Shown piece by piece: positions 8,537 to 15,418 of a stretch of DNA of 15,418 nt. Source of the DNA: Xenoacremonium recifei. Its lineage: Eukaryota; Ascomycota; Sordariomycetes; Hypocreales; Nectriaceae. Numbering within the stretch: the stretch's first letter is position 1; every line of letters begins with the position of its first letter. Made by a program: the position numbers and the translations under genes. Below the pieces are notes generated by a model. The model was not told where the DNA came from. It saw nothing but the letters and a program-made list of their open reading frames with translations, and did no database searches. Location of the stretch: the NCBI GenBank assembly GCA_012184525.1, contig WOFQ01000175.1:1-15418 (forward strand). The letters run 5' to 3'.

Positions 8537-8590
8537 GTGAGCAGTCCAACGTCTCGCAATCCGATGCGCATCAACTAACAACTCTCTCAG
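8537..8590 (+). other. Predicted 5'UTR intron of the uS4 gene
   Basis: A 54-nt interval begins with GTGAGC, has a perfect branch-type CAACTAAC near 8572-8579 and ends in CTCTCTCAG, a single base before the ATG at 8592. Size, branch spacing (about 13 nt) and signals match the coding introns nearby. A leader intron abutting the start codon is common in ribosomal protein genes of filamentous ascomycetes. The call is from splice signals only. Confidence 0.7.
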
Positions 8591-8591
8591 G

Positions 8592-9301
8592 ATGCCTCCC
8601 CGCGCGTATTCCAAGACCTCTCGTGTCCCCCGCCGACCCTTCGAGGCCGCTCGATTGTCAGTATCACCGGCCACTGAACATGAGCTTGACTCTGTTTAAG
8701 TCGATTGTGAACGAAAACTGACCGTATATTTCAGGGACTCTGAGCTTAAGCTCGTCGGCGAGTATGGCCTGCGCAACAAGCGTGAGGTCTGGCGAGTCGG
8801 TCTGACTCTGTCCAAGATCCGTCGTGCTGCCCGGTATGTTGGAACTTTTTGTCTCGAATGTCTCGCGAAGCTCTCTAACCAGCGAATAGTCAGCTTCTTA
8901 CTCTCGACGAGAAGGACCCCAAGCGTCTTTTCGAGGGCAATGCCCTGATTCGACGTCTCGTCCGCGTCGGTGTCCTCGACGAGTCCCGCATGAAGCTGGA
9001 TTACGTGCTGGCCCTCAAGATCGAGGATTTCCTTGAGCGTCGTCTCCAGACTTGTGTCTACAAGCTGGGCCTCGCCAAGTCCATCCACCACGCCCGAGTC
9101 CTGATCCGACAGCGCCACATCCGCGTCGGCAAGCAGATCGTCAACGTTCCCTCCTTCATCGTCCGTCTCGACTCGCAGAAGCACATCGACTTCGCTCTCA
9201 CCTCTCCCTTCGGTGGTGGCCGACCCGGCCGTGTCCGCAGAAAGAAGGCCAAGGCCGCCGAGGGCGGTGAGGGTGACGAGGAGGAGGAGGACGAGGAGTA
9301 A
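8592..9301 (+). CDS. RPS9: 40S ribosomal protein uS4 (S9), three coding exons
   Basis: Coding exons are 8592-8656, 8735-8833 and 8890-9301, with introns of 78 and 56 nt (donors gtcagt and gtatgt; branch sites CTGAC and CTAAC). The spliced product is 191 residues: MPPRAYSKTSRVPRRPFEAARL, DSELKLVGEYGLRNKREVWR, then the S4 RNA-binding domain (RRLQTCVYKLGLAKSIHHAR, RQRHIRVGKQIVNVPSFIVR) and an acidic Glu/Asp-rich tail. uS4 binds 18S rRNA early in small-subunit assembly and helps decoding fidelity. The first donor, GTCAGT, is unusual at its third base, but a nearby GTATCA would break the conserved AARLDSEL junction, so the chosen site stands. It is divergent from the eL21 gene. Confidence 0.96.
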
Positions 9302-9663
9302 ATGCACCAAAAAGCACATTAGTTCTCCTGCGTTTCTGGGACTCCCATGGTCACGGCTGGAATACCACAATTGGGAAGGGGAATCTCTTCATAGCTTGCG
9401 GCGTTGGCCAGAGGATAAAAATGGAATGATTTTGCCGATCTTGACGAAAACAGTTTCCCGTCTTTCCGTCAAATGTGTACACCAGTATCGGCTGAGCATG
9501 TCCCAAATCTTACAACCAGACTTTGAGTCCCCGTTTCCCTCCATCCGTGAAAGTAAAGTGCTTGCCTGCAGTTCTTCATGATTCAAAGTCGCTAGGTCGT
9601 ATGCTGGTTGGTCTAAGTAGGCTCCAGGAAAATGCTGTCGTGATATTGTACAAAAACAGAGAA
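9302..9663. other. Convergent 3' intergenic region
   Basis: This is the interval between the stop codons of the uS4 gene (+) and SLU7 (-). It should contain both 3'UTRs and cleavage/polyadenylation signals. Short open frames here show no motif. No RNA gene, repeat or other feature is visible. Confidence 0.6.
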
Positions 9664-11052
9664 CTAACTAAGGAGTTCGTCTTTACCCAGCATGTTCGCC
9701 ATTGGATCTGCCGCCGCTGTCCTCTTCCGCCGATACTCGTCCATTTCCTCTTCCGTCACCCCATTCATCATCTCCTCGCGGGTTCGCTTCTTTACTGCCG
9801 GATCTTTCTGGTCAGCCTCGCCCTTCGAGTCTGCGGGAATCTCCTCCTCTGCCTCCTTCTCGCCGGCTTCTTCCTCCACAAGGTTGGCACCAGATCGTTG
9901 TCTCTCGGCAGCTTCCCAAGCTTCCTTTCCCTCCTCTCCTGTGCAATAGCTGTTTTTGATTATGGAATGGCAGCAAGCGTATCCCCATTTGAAGTTGGAC
10001 CACCAACTCCCCCAAATAGCAGAATGGTTGTTGATGAGCACATCCTCAGCGTACTTGGACTTGGCCAGCTTCTTTGGGGCTCCTTTGATCAAACCAGACT
10101 CATCATATTCGACAAAGGTTTCTGATTCGGCAACCGTCATACTCCGCAGTGCTGCGGGCATCGTCTTTGGTGCGCTCCCATATTTGTCCAACAGAAGCTT
10201 CTCTTTCTCTGCTCGCTTTGCCTCTGCTTCTTCTCGTTCCTTCTTTCGGAAGAACTCGCCGGCTGTAGGGTTTGCCTGTAGATGTTGGCTTGTATCGCCA
10301 GACTTTTCTTGCGCCTCCCATGCGTATCGTTGCGCCTTTTCGAACTCTCCAGCATCGCCCGACGACCGCATGAAGCCATCTTCAGCGAAAACTTCCGAGG
10401 CCTTGTCTGCTGTCGCTCCGCCATCCACTAGGGTCCTCGTTTTGGGATCATATTTGGCGGACTCTAGATCCAGGTTCAGCAGATACTTCGCCGTGTCCTC
10501 CCGTATTCGCAGCTGTCGAGTCGCTGTGCTTTGGTGTTTGCTCATGTCGTTCTCCTCCGCATATTTGTCTCCCTCATCAATTTCAGCATCATCTGCGGAG
10601 CCAACTTGGGCTTTCTTCCGCAACTCCTCCATCTCCTGAAATTCCTCCACCACGGTCCGGTATTCCTTCGCGTCGTAACCGTTCCAGCGATCGCGCTTCG
10701 CATCCCATCCCATGTCGATGTCTTGTATAACCTCATCCGCCTGAATGTCCTTTCCTGTCCATTTTGCGCCTTTTGCGCGCGGTCGGCTTAAGCAGTCTTT
10801 CTTCTTGTGCGTCATGGCGCCGCAGTTTTCGCAAGCGCCTTTTCGGTACTTTGTTGCCGCTGGCCCGGCTTTCCGTCCGCGATCGTACCATTGTGAGCTT
10901 TCGGTCTTCTGCTCTCGCCTCTGATGTTTGAGGTAGTCGTTGTCGTCTTCGTCATCGCCAGCGTAGAAAGGGCGTTTGCTGATGAATGATGGAATGTAGA
11001 TGTTCTCCTCCTTCGACGCTGCACCCGACTCGGGCTTCGGTGGAGGTGGCAT
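9664..11052 (-). CDS. SLU7: Pre-mRNA splicing factor Slu7
   Basis: A single uninterrupted frame of 462 residues starts at the ATG at 11050-11052 (MPPPPKPE); a TTG-initiated extension is unlikely. The N-terminus has the conserved NIYIPSFISKRPFY, followed by a CCHC zinc knuckle with Cys74, Cys77, His82 and Cys87 (CENCGAMTHKKKDC). Next comes the Slu7 core (DIDMGWDAKRDRWNGYD, YAEDVLINNHSAIWGSWWS, then WGYACCHSIIKNSYCTGEEG) and a charged, Glu/Lys-rich coiled C-terminus. Slu7 acts in the nucleus in the second catalytic step of splicing, with Prp18 and before Prp22, and influences choice of the 3' splice site. It is intronless and convergent with the uS4 gene. The length and motif order match filamentous ascomycete Slu7. 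Confidence 0.95.
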   Translation of the reverse strand: MPPPPKPESGAASKEENIYIPSFISKRPFYAGDDEDDNDYLKHQRREQKTESSQWYDRGRKAGPAATKYRKGACENCGAMTHKKKDCLSRPRAKGAKWTGKDIQADEVIQDIDMGWDAKRDRWNGYDAKEYRTVVEEFQEMEELRKKAQVGSADDAEIDEGDKYAEENDMSKHQSTATRQLRIREDTAKYLLNLDLESAKYDPKTRTLVDGGATADKASEVFAEDGFMRSSGDAGEFEKAQRYAWEAQEKSGDTSQHLQANPTAGEFFRKKEREEAEAKRAEKEKLLLDKYGSAPKTMPAALRSMTVAESETFVEYDESGLIKGAPKKLAKSKYAEDVLINNHSAIWGSWWSNFKWGYACCHSIIKNSYCTGEEGKEAWEAAERQRSGANLVEEEAGEKEAEEEIPADSKGEADQKDPAVKKRTREEMMNGVTEEEMDEYRRKRTAAADPMANMLGKDELLS

Positions 11053-11384
11053 ACTGCGCAATTTCGGTTTTCCAAGGCAAGCAGTTTCAAAGAAAAGAAA
11101 AGAAAAGAAAAAGGCAAATAAAGGTTCCAGAACCAGATCCTGTCCGGCGTTCGTGGTAGAATGGCTCTTTAATGGTCGTATTCAAGAGTTGGTCAGGCGG
11201 CGATTCAGCCTGCTAGATTAAGTTCTCTTATCTCCACGTGACTTCGCAGTGTGTCAGACGGAAAGTTGAAGCGGCGATGTCCGAGGAAACATGAAGTGGT
11301 AGGCTTGGATAATTACTTGTTCAATCTTCAACCCGCGATATGGCCTGCTCTTCTGGGCGCTCACTCGCAAGTCACTGTTCACGG
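11053..11384. promoter_or_regulatory. SLU7 upstream region with pyrimidine tract and CACGTGAC
   Basis: On the SLU7 coding strand there is a (TTTTC)n pyrimidine tract at 11089-11112, about 37-60 bases before the ATG; CT-rich tracts just upstream of start codons are typical of filamentous-fungal promoters. A CACGTGAC E-box lies at 11235-11242. The part nearest 11384 is also the 3' end region of the neighbouring kinase-like gene. No gene is seen. Confidence 0.55.
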
Positions 11385-12341
11385 TTATGTCGGGGCAGGC
11401 GCTGCAGAATTCCATGGCAGAGTGTGTGGGGGAATCATCGACAGGGAGCGTCCTTCCATCATCACCTTGAAGCCAGAACCCAGACGAGCCGGCTCATTGT
11501 TCGTCAGCCTCCTGAAGACAGCAGCCAAGTCATCCGCTACAGCCCCTGCAGAGCCGTATGCAAAGTTCCAGCATCGCGTGATGATGTCACGAGTAACATT
11601 ATTGTCCGCTATAACAGGCACCGTACCACTCTCAACAATGTCCCAAATGTCACCGCTCATATCCGCATACGGGAATTTCCACGCAGTGATTTCGAAGATA
11701 CCCGACCCGAGGGCGTACAACTCCCGTTGCATCATGGACAATTTGTGTACTTCGTCCTCCGGCAAGGCAGGACAATAGCCCGGTTCGTATGTGTAGGTCC
11801 CGAATTGGGGATATACATTTTCAAGCGCAGAGCTGGCAAAGTCGCAAATCTTAAGGCTATCGTCATCAAAGACAAGGACATTCCGAGTAGAGAGGTCTCC
11901 CCAGATGACGCCACGAGAATGGAGGTATGCGACGCACTTAGCAAGACCAACCGCCATCTCTAAGCGCCGGCATATTGAAGGCATCTCTGGGCTTTCCTCA
12001 ATGAAGTGCCGCAGATTGCCCTTGGGTGCACGTTCAAGCTTTAGCGCGATGGCATTGCCATTGTCGTCGTGGACGAGGCCGAAGCATCTCGTGATGTGCT
12101 GGTGGTCACCGAGAGCCATGTAGATGTTATTCTCACGACAGAGCTCGTAGCTGGTCTGCGCCGCCATTGATGGCGGGCCGTAGGGTTTGCCGTCGATCCA
12201 TATGGTTTCTGCCTTTAGAACAATGTTCGGTTTAGCTTTGTGGATGTATATGACAGAGTGGTCCGTCCTTATCAAGACTTCGACGCGGCTGTTGATAAAA
12301 ACTGCGATGGGTGATAATCCCATACTAGAGGGAAGCAACAT
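11385..12341 (-). CDS. Kinase-like protein A (WGD/DFA catalytic motifs)
   Basis: This 318-residue protein starts at the first available ATG (12339-12341; MLLPSS). The frame is open for another 50 codons upstream without an ATG. The fold is a eukaryotic protein kinase: Lys43 (IVLKAE), helix-C Glu70 (CRENNIY), catalytic loop RGVIWGDLSTRN with Asp149 and Asn154, and CDFASS with Asp167. HRD is replaced by WGD, DFG by DFA, and no clear Gly-rich loop is visible. The Lys, Glu, both Asp and Asn needed for chemistry remain, so weak activity is possible; it may equally be a pseudokinase. The C-terminus has a 40-residue extension rich in Pro and Ala. It is a paralogue of the divergent neighbour (12966-13820), sharing ALKLERAPxGNLR and SRGVIWGD. 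Substrate and role are unknown. Confidence 0.8.
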   Translation of the reverse strand: MLLPSSMGLSPIAVFINSRVEVLIRTDHSVIYIHKAKPNIVLKAETIWIDGKPYGPPSMAAQTSYELCRENNIYMALGDHQHITRCFGLVHDDNGNAIALKLERAPKGNLRHFIEESPEMPSICRRLEMAVGLAKCVAYLHSRGVIWGDLSTRNVLVFDDDSLKICDFASSALENVYPQFGTYTYEPGYCPALPEDEVHKLSMMQRELYALGSGIFEITAWKFPYADMSGDIWDIVESGTVPVIADNNVTRDIITRCWNFAYGSAGAVADDLAAVFRRLTNNEPARLGSGFKVMMEGRSLSMIPPHTLPWNSAAPAPT

Positions 12342-12965
12342 ATAGGCCTCGGCGTCTTTGGATCCGCGACTGATCTTTTGTGGTCTTGCTCTTGAGGCGT
12401 TGATAGACTTGTTGTTTTTGACATTCTCCACGCTCAGCAACAGTGCAGGGTAGGCGGCATGAACGGTGATGATCAGGTGATATCGACACGACAAGCTAGC
12501 TCACTATGCTGGAAGGAATGCGGCTGCCTCTCCTTAAAAAGTACTTGTAGGCACGAAGTAATTACTGTTTCAAACACCCCCATCCCTACTCTACCACGTG
12601 ATCTGGCTCGGTATCGGCGCCGGTTTTTTTTCCGTACGGGAATTTGAGGGGCCCGGAGTTGCCACGCTTCTATACGACTGCGATCCATGTTCAAAGGAAG
12701 ATGACGAGTGATTGCCTATTTGCAGCTGCTAATGCTGATTCCGTCGTGATTTTTCGTTAGGTGATTTAGTCAAGTTTAGCGTCAGATGGAGATTGTCCTC
12801 ATTCCTCGATTTTCACACCTTACGTCTCAATACAATCGCTGCAGACACTGAGTTTTCTCCTCATTTTCTTTTCAACTTCACTTCAGATGCTAGTCTAGGT
12901 ATCATTTGCAGTCGCTCCAAACGATTCGTTGCTCTTTGTCTGAGCGCTTGCTTATCATAGCCACT
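12342..12965. promoter_or_regulatory. Shared intergenic region of the divergent kinase-like pair
   Basis: The 624-bp region separates two outward-facing paralogous genes. It contains a CACGTGAT E-box at 12595-12602, a T8 run near 12624-12631, and no believable gene. The first 150 bases are an open extension of the left gene without an ATG, which might hide an upstream exon. A common regulatory region for both genes is plausible from the layout only. Confidence 0.5.
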
Positions 12966-13820
12966 ATGCGATTGAGTGATCGGGATGCTGGCCCGGCGAT
13001 CAATGCAAGACTCGAGCCCTTGGGCCGAACAGCCCTCAGCATCATTTATGCCGACAAATCTGAGCCTCAAGTTGCTATAAAAGCCACCGGCTTCTGGCTA
13101 GACGGAGAAATGTACGACCATGCAGCCCTTGCCGAGGACACCAGTGAGACGTTCAAACGTGAAGCTGCCATCTATGATGCTTTGGGTTCGCATGCACACA
13201 TTCTCAAATCATATGGAGTTGCATATCTACCCGCTGCCCAGGACGAAGGATCAGACCTCACGGCCAAGAAGGGGAGAGAAGCCTGGGCTTTGAAACTTGA
13301 GAGAGCTCCCCATGGCAACCTTCGCGAGCGCATCCTCAAGGGCGATGCACTGCCTATGGCCCAACGTTTGAGCATGGCGCTTGACCTTGCGGAGAGCCTG
13401 CAGTATATTCACAGCCGAGGCGTGATCTGGGGCGACATCTCAACGCGGAATATTCTCCTTTTTGATAATCACCATATTAAACTGAGCGACTTTGCCGGTT
13501 CCAGTCTACGTGGTGTATACCCAGACCTGCTATTTGCTTGTGAGCCTCGCTACTGGATTCCTACAACCGATCCTCCAAGCCCGGAAAGAAGCAGGTTTGA
13601 GAAGGAGTTATTTGCCCTTGGGACTGGTATTTGTGAAATTACCGAGTGGGCGCTACCATACGGCGAGATTGAGATTGAAGAGTTGCAGGAGAAGCTTATG
13701 CGAGGGGAGTATCCGCATCTGAGCGAGGACAATCCTGCAAAACATGTCGTCCGGGGGCTTTGGAACCTGGACTACACTTCTGTTGAAGAGGTTTCCAACG
13801 CGCTTCGCAAGTTAACTTAG
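12966..13820 (+). CDS. Kinase-like protein B (WGD/DFA catalytic motifs)
   Basis: This 284-residue protein starts at ATG 12966 (MRLSDRDAG). Kinase landmarks are Lys39 (VAIKAT), Glu66 (FKREAAIY), the catalytic loop RGVIWGDISTRN with Asp157 and Asn162, and SDFAGSS with Asp175, Phe176 and Ala177. As in protein A, HRD is WGD and DFG is DFA. The C-lobe (LFALGTGICEITEWALPYGEI, then RGLWNLDYTSVEEVSNALR) is complete and the protein ends soon after helix I. A 17-residue insertion (about 91-107) precedes WALKLERAPHG compared with protein A. It has no signal peptide or membrane segment, so it is probably cytosolic or nuclear. It is paralogous to and divergent from protein A. Function is unknown. Confidence 0.85.
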   Translation: MRLSDRDAGPAINARLEPLGRTALSIIYADKSEPQVAIKATGFWLDGEMYDHAALAEDTSETFKREAAIYDALGSHAHILKSYGVAYLPAAQDEGSDLTAKKGREAWALKLERAPHGNLRERILKGDALPMAQRLSMALDLAESLQYIHSRGVIWGDISTRNILLFDNHHIKLSDFAGSSLRGVYPDLLFACEPRYWIPTTDPPSPERSRFEKELFALGTGICEITEWALPYGEIEIEELQEKLMRGEYPHLSEDNPAKHVVRGLWNLDYTSVEEVSNALRKLT

Positions 13821-14036
13821 TACGCCTGAGATGGAAAGAAAAGGCCACCTATGTAGTGATTGACATAGCTCCTTGGTCCTGTTGGCTCTAGAGCAATATA
13901 TCCGGAAAGTGACCCTACTACTACTCAAGCATGTAGCGTAGAAGTGCGCCGTAGTTCCATTTTGCCTCAAGATTAAGCACACAAAACGTGCCGCGTTTCT
14001 TCGACGCGTTACCAGGCAGGCATCAAACGTATCATG

Positions 14037-14972
14037 TTAGATTTTCAACTGAGCTTGCTCCATGGAAATCGCGCCCTGTTCATGTTGGATAAGAAATTCT
14101 CGGCATTTCTGGATACAGAGGTCATATTCCAGCGGCGATATATGAGCTGAGACGCTGCCTTCCCGATCCAGCATGCCAATCGCCAGCTTAATGGCATTTT
14201 CCACCTCTTTCATGCTCCCGTGGCGCGCGTTCCAGCAAGACGACACAACAGGCCCGAGGGTGCAATCGTCCCCAGTCGACGGATACTCTCCACGGACGAG
14301 AGCTTCATGCATTTTTTTAAACTCCAAAGGCGTCTTCCACTGGCCGTAAGGCACCTCTCCAGTGCGGATGTTGTAGATGCAAGAGCCAATCGCAAATTGT
14401 TCATGCGCCGGGCCAGCAACCGCACTCTTATCTGGACGATAGAATGGGTATGTCGCTACCTTAATCTTGCATCCCCGCCCTAGCGCACGACCAAAGTCGC
14501 ATATCTTGACGTGTTCGCCTACGTCCAGGAGAATGTTTGCCGGTCGCATATCGCCATGGAAGTAGTCAAGGCTCTCGAGCCACGACGCAGCGCGCGCCAT
14601 CTCCATAATCCAGCGGAATTGTCGTTCCTCCGAAATGGGGACCACGAACCGGCGATGGAAACGTTTCTCTAGTGTGTCCGGCTCGAACCTGATGAAAATG
14701 GCGAGATCCGTGGACAGGAAATACTGGACGATGTTGGGATGTGGTGCTTTAGCAGCAAGCGCTTCGTAAACAGTTCTCTCCCGTCGTAGGATTTCCAGGC
14801 TCTCGGCAGCCCTGGCATCCTCATGTGGCGTTCCGTTGATGATGCGGTGTGGGATCTTCAACACGATGACGGTGTTTGGAAGTCGAAATATATGCCCATA
14901 ACCTCCGCGCTCGAGGTATTCAGTCCCGGGGAAAGGATTGCAAAGTTTTCTTGGTGCCTGAGCTTGTACCAT
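14037..14972 (-). CDS. Fungal protein kinase-like protein (HGD/DFG)
   Basis: This 311-residue protein starts at ATG 14970-14972 (MVQAQAPRKL). The Gly-rich loop is ERGGYGHIF (21-29), with Lys39 (VLKIPHR), Glu65 (RRERTVYE), the catalytic loop YFHGDMRPANILL with Asp141 and Asn146, and an intact CDFGRAL with Asp159. HRD is HGD, so it is a non-RD kinase but should be competent for ATP and Mg binding. The activation segment (ATYPFYRPDK) and C-lobe (HEQFAIGSCIYNIRTGEVPYG) are typical of an expanded, largely unstudied kinase group of filamentous fungi. It is clearly a different subfamily from proteins A and B. A 40-residue tail after the C-lobe is rich in Gln and Glu. It is tail-to-tail with protein B (216 bp apart). 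Substrate is unknown. Confidence 0.85.
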   Translation of the reverse strand: MVQAQAPRKLCNPFPGTEYLERGGYGHIFRLPNTVIVLKIPHRIINGTPHEDARAAESLEILRRERTVYEALAAKAPHPNIVQYFLSTDLAIFIRFEPDTLEKRFHRRFVVPISEERQFRWIMEMARAASWLESLDYFHGDMRPANILLDVGEHVKICDFGRALGRGCKIKVATYPFYRPDKSAVAGPAHEQFAIGSCIYNIRTGEVPYGQWKTPLEFKKMHEALVRGEYPSTGDDCTLGPVVSSCWNARHGSMKEVENAIKLAIGMLDREGSVSAHISPLEYDLCIQKCREFLIQHEQGAISMEQAQLKI

Positions 14973-15078
14973 TGTGGGATTGTATTGGCTAGGTATTGCT
15001 GGAAGAAGCAGGAAGCGAGTGGCGGCGCCGATAAGTTTGCAAGTTTACTACTGGACTCTCTCAATTTCAATGACACCG

Positions 15079-15276
15079 CGCTGAAGCTGCAGGCCTAAAT
15101 ACGCTGAAGCTGCAGGCATAAACGCGCTGAAGCTGTAAGTATAAGTGCGCCGAAGCTGCATGCCTATATGCGCTGAAGCTGTAAGTATAAGTGCACTGAA
15201 GCTGCATACTTAAATGCGCTGGAGCTGCAGGCATAAATGCCCTGAATTTATAGGCCTAATGCCCTAGAGCTATAGG
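15079..15276. repeat. Minisatellite, 23-bp unit, about 8-9 copies
   Basis: Seven exact-length 23-bp units run from 15079 to 15239, each starting with a form of CGCTGAAGCTG, followed by a 22-bp unit (15240-15261) and a degenerate one (15262-15276). Units 3 (15125-15147) and 5 (15171-15193) are identical. Most differences between units are C-to-T or G-to-A. It begins about 105 bases upstream of the kinase start at 14972. It is not a CRISPR: units are contiguous without spacers. Confidence 0.92.
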
Positions 15277-15293
15277 GCGCTTAGGCCTGCAGC

Positions 15294-15310
15294 CCCCTAT
15301 AAGATAGGGG
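15294..15310. repeat. Small hairpin, 7-bp stem and 3-base loop
   Basis: CCCCTAT (15294-15300) and ATAGGGG (15304-15310) are exact reverse complements around AAG. It lies just past the minisatellite, whose last degenerate unit also contains a CCCTA...TAGGG pair. Function is unknown. Confidence 0.7.
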
Positions 15311-15376
15311 ATCATTCTGCTTATATAATATTATCTTATTCGCACGAGTACCCGGTGGGTTGTATTAGTCATGCCC

Positions 15377-15400
15377 CCACCTCTCCTGACGGAGAGGTGG
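15377..15400. repeat. Perfect inverted repeat, 10-bp arms, 4-base loop
   Basis: CCACCTCTCC (15377-15386) and GGAGAGGTGG (15391-15400) pair perfectly around TGAC. It could form a stable GC-rich stem-loop in RNA or a cruciform in DNA. No gene ends next to it within the window. It could be the terminus of a small non-autonomous element or part of an RNA continuing beyond the window. Confidence 0.8.
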
Positions 15401-15418
15401 CGACACAGCCTGTAACTC

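Noticed and set aside
8696..9370. A 224-codon minus-strand open frame
   Set aside because: It lies antisense across the uS4 exons and introns; composition artefact of a highly biased ribosomal protein gene.
9956..10639. A 227-codon open frame on the plus strand
   Set aside because: It is antisense to SLU7 and Ser-rich because of the complementary Lys/Glu/Ala codons; no motif is seen.
11340..11963. A 207-codon plus-strand frame
   Set aside because: It is antisense to kinase-like protein A, which shows clear kinase motifs in the other strand.
15079..15276. CRISPR array
   Set aside because: Units are contiguous 23-mers with no unique spacers and the genome is eukaryotic; this is a minisatellite.
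15377..15400. Bacterial-style intrinsic terminator
   Set aside because: The hairpin is not followed by a T-run and the organism is a eukaryote.

Overview
The window is nuclear DNA of a filamentous ascomycete (Pezizomycotina; a Sordariomycete/Hypocreales-type fungus is the best guess). The evidence is short introns (52-85 nt) with CTGAC/CTAAC/CTAAT-type branch sites, fungal-type ribosomal protein genes eL21 and uS4, a fungal Slu7 and Prp22, and gene families known mainly from fungi (HNH_2 nuclease, W/HGD kinases). There are no bacterial-style operons and I found no tRNA or rRNA.

Layout. (1) 1-752 has no gene: a 22-bp inverted repeat and a CACGTGAC site are followed by a very AT-rich, TpA-dense block (about 362-745) that looks like RIP-mutated (repeat-induced point mutation) repeat DNA. 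(2) 753-2368 is a graveyard: a broken HNH_2-type nuclease gene (+) with an in-frame TAG, a CACCAG-type low-complexity tract, and a decayed RING-finger gene (-). (3) 2516-6117 is a Prp22/DHX8-type DEAH-box splicing helicase. Its 907-codon helicase body is intact, but the N-terminal/S1 part carries a frameshift near 2760 and a TAA at 3388. (4) 6114-6792 (-) is a two-exon gene of a fungal hypothetical family with a possible nucleotidyltransferase fold; its stop codon overlaps that of the helicase. (5) 7548-9301 is a divergent ribosomal-protein pair, eL21 (-) and uS4 (+), sharing a compact promoter with a telobox-like TTAGGGCT and a CACGTGAT; the uS4 gene also seems to have a 5'UTR intron ending one base before its ATG. 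(6) 9664-11052 (-) is an intronless SLU7. (7) 11385-14972 holds three kinase-like genes. Two are a divergent pair of paralogues with WGD and DFA in place of HRD and DFG; the third is a distinct HGD/DFG kinase. (8) 15079-15276 is a 23-bp minisatellite whose units differ mainly by C-to-T and G-to-A changes, followed by two small perfect hairpins.

How it fits together. The centre (7.5-11 kb) is ordinary conserved housekeeping DNA: two ribosomal proteins and a second-step splicing factor. Both flanks look like accessory, fast-evolving territory, with broken genes, AT-rich DNA and repeats on the left and expanded kinase-like genes plus a mutated minisatellite on the right. The most striking observations are the disrupted Prp22 gene (normally essential and single copy), the divergent DFA kinase pair, and the RIP-like marks in the HNH gene and the minisatellite.
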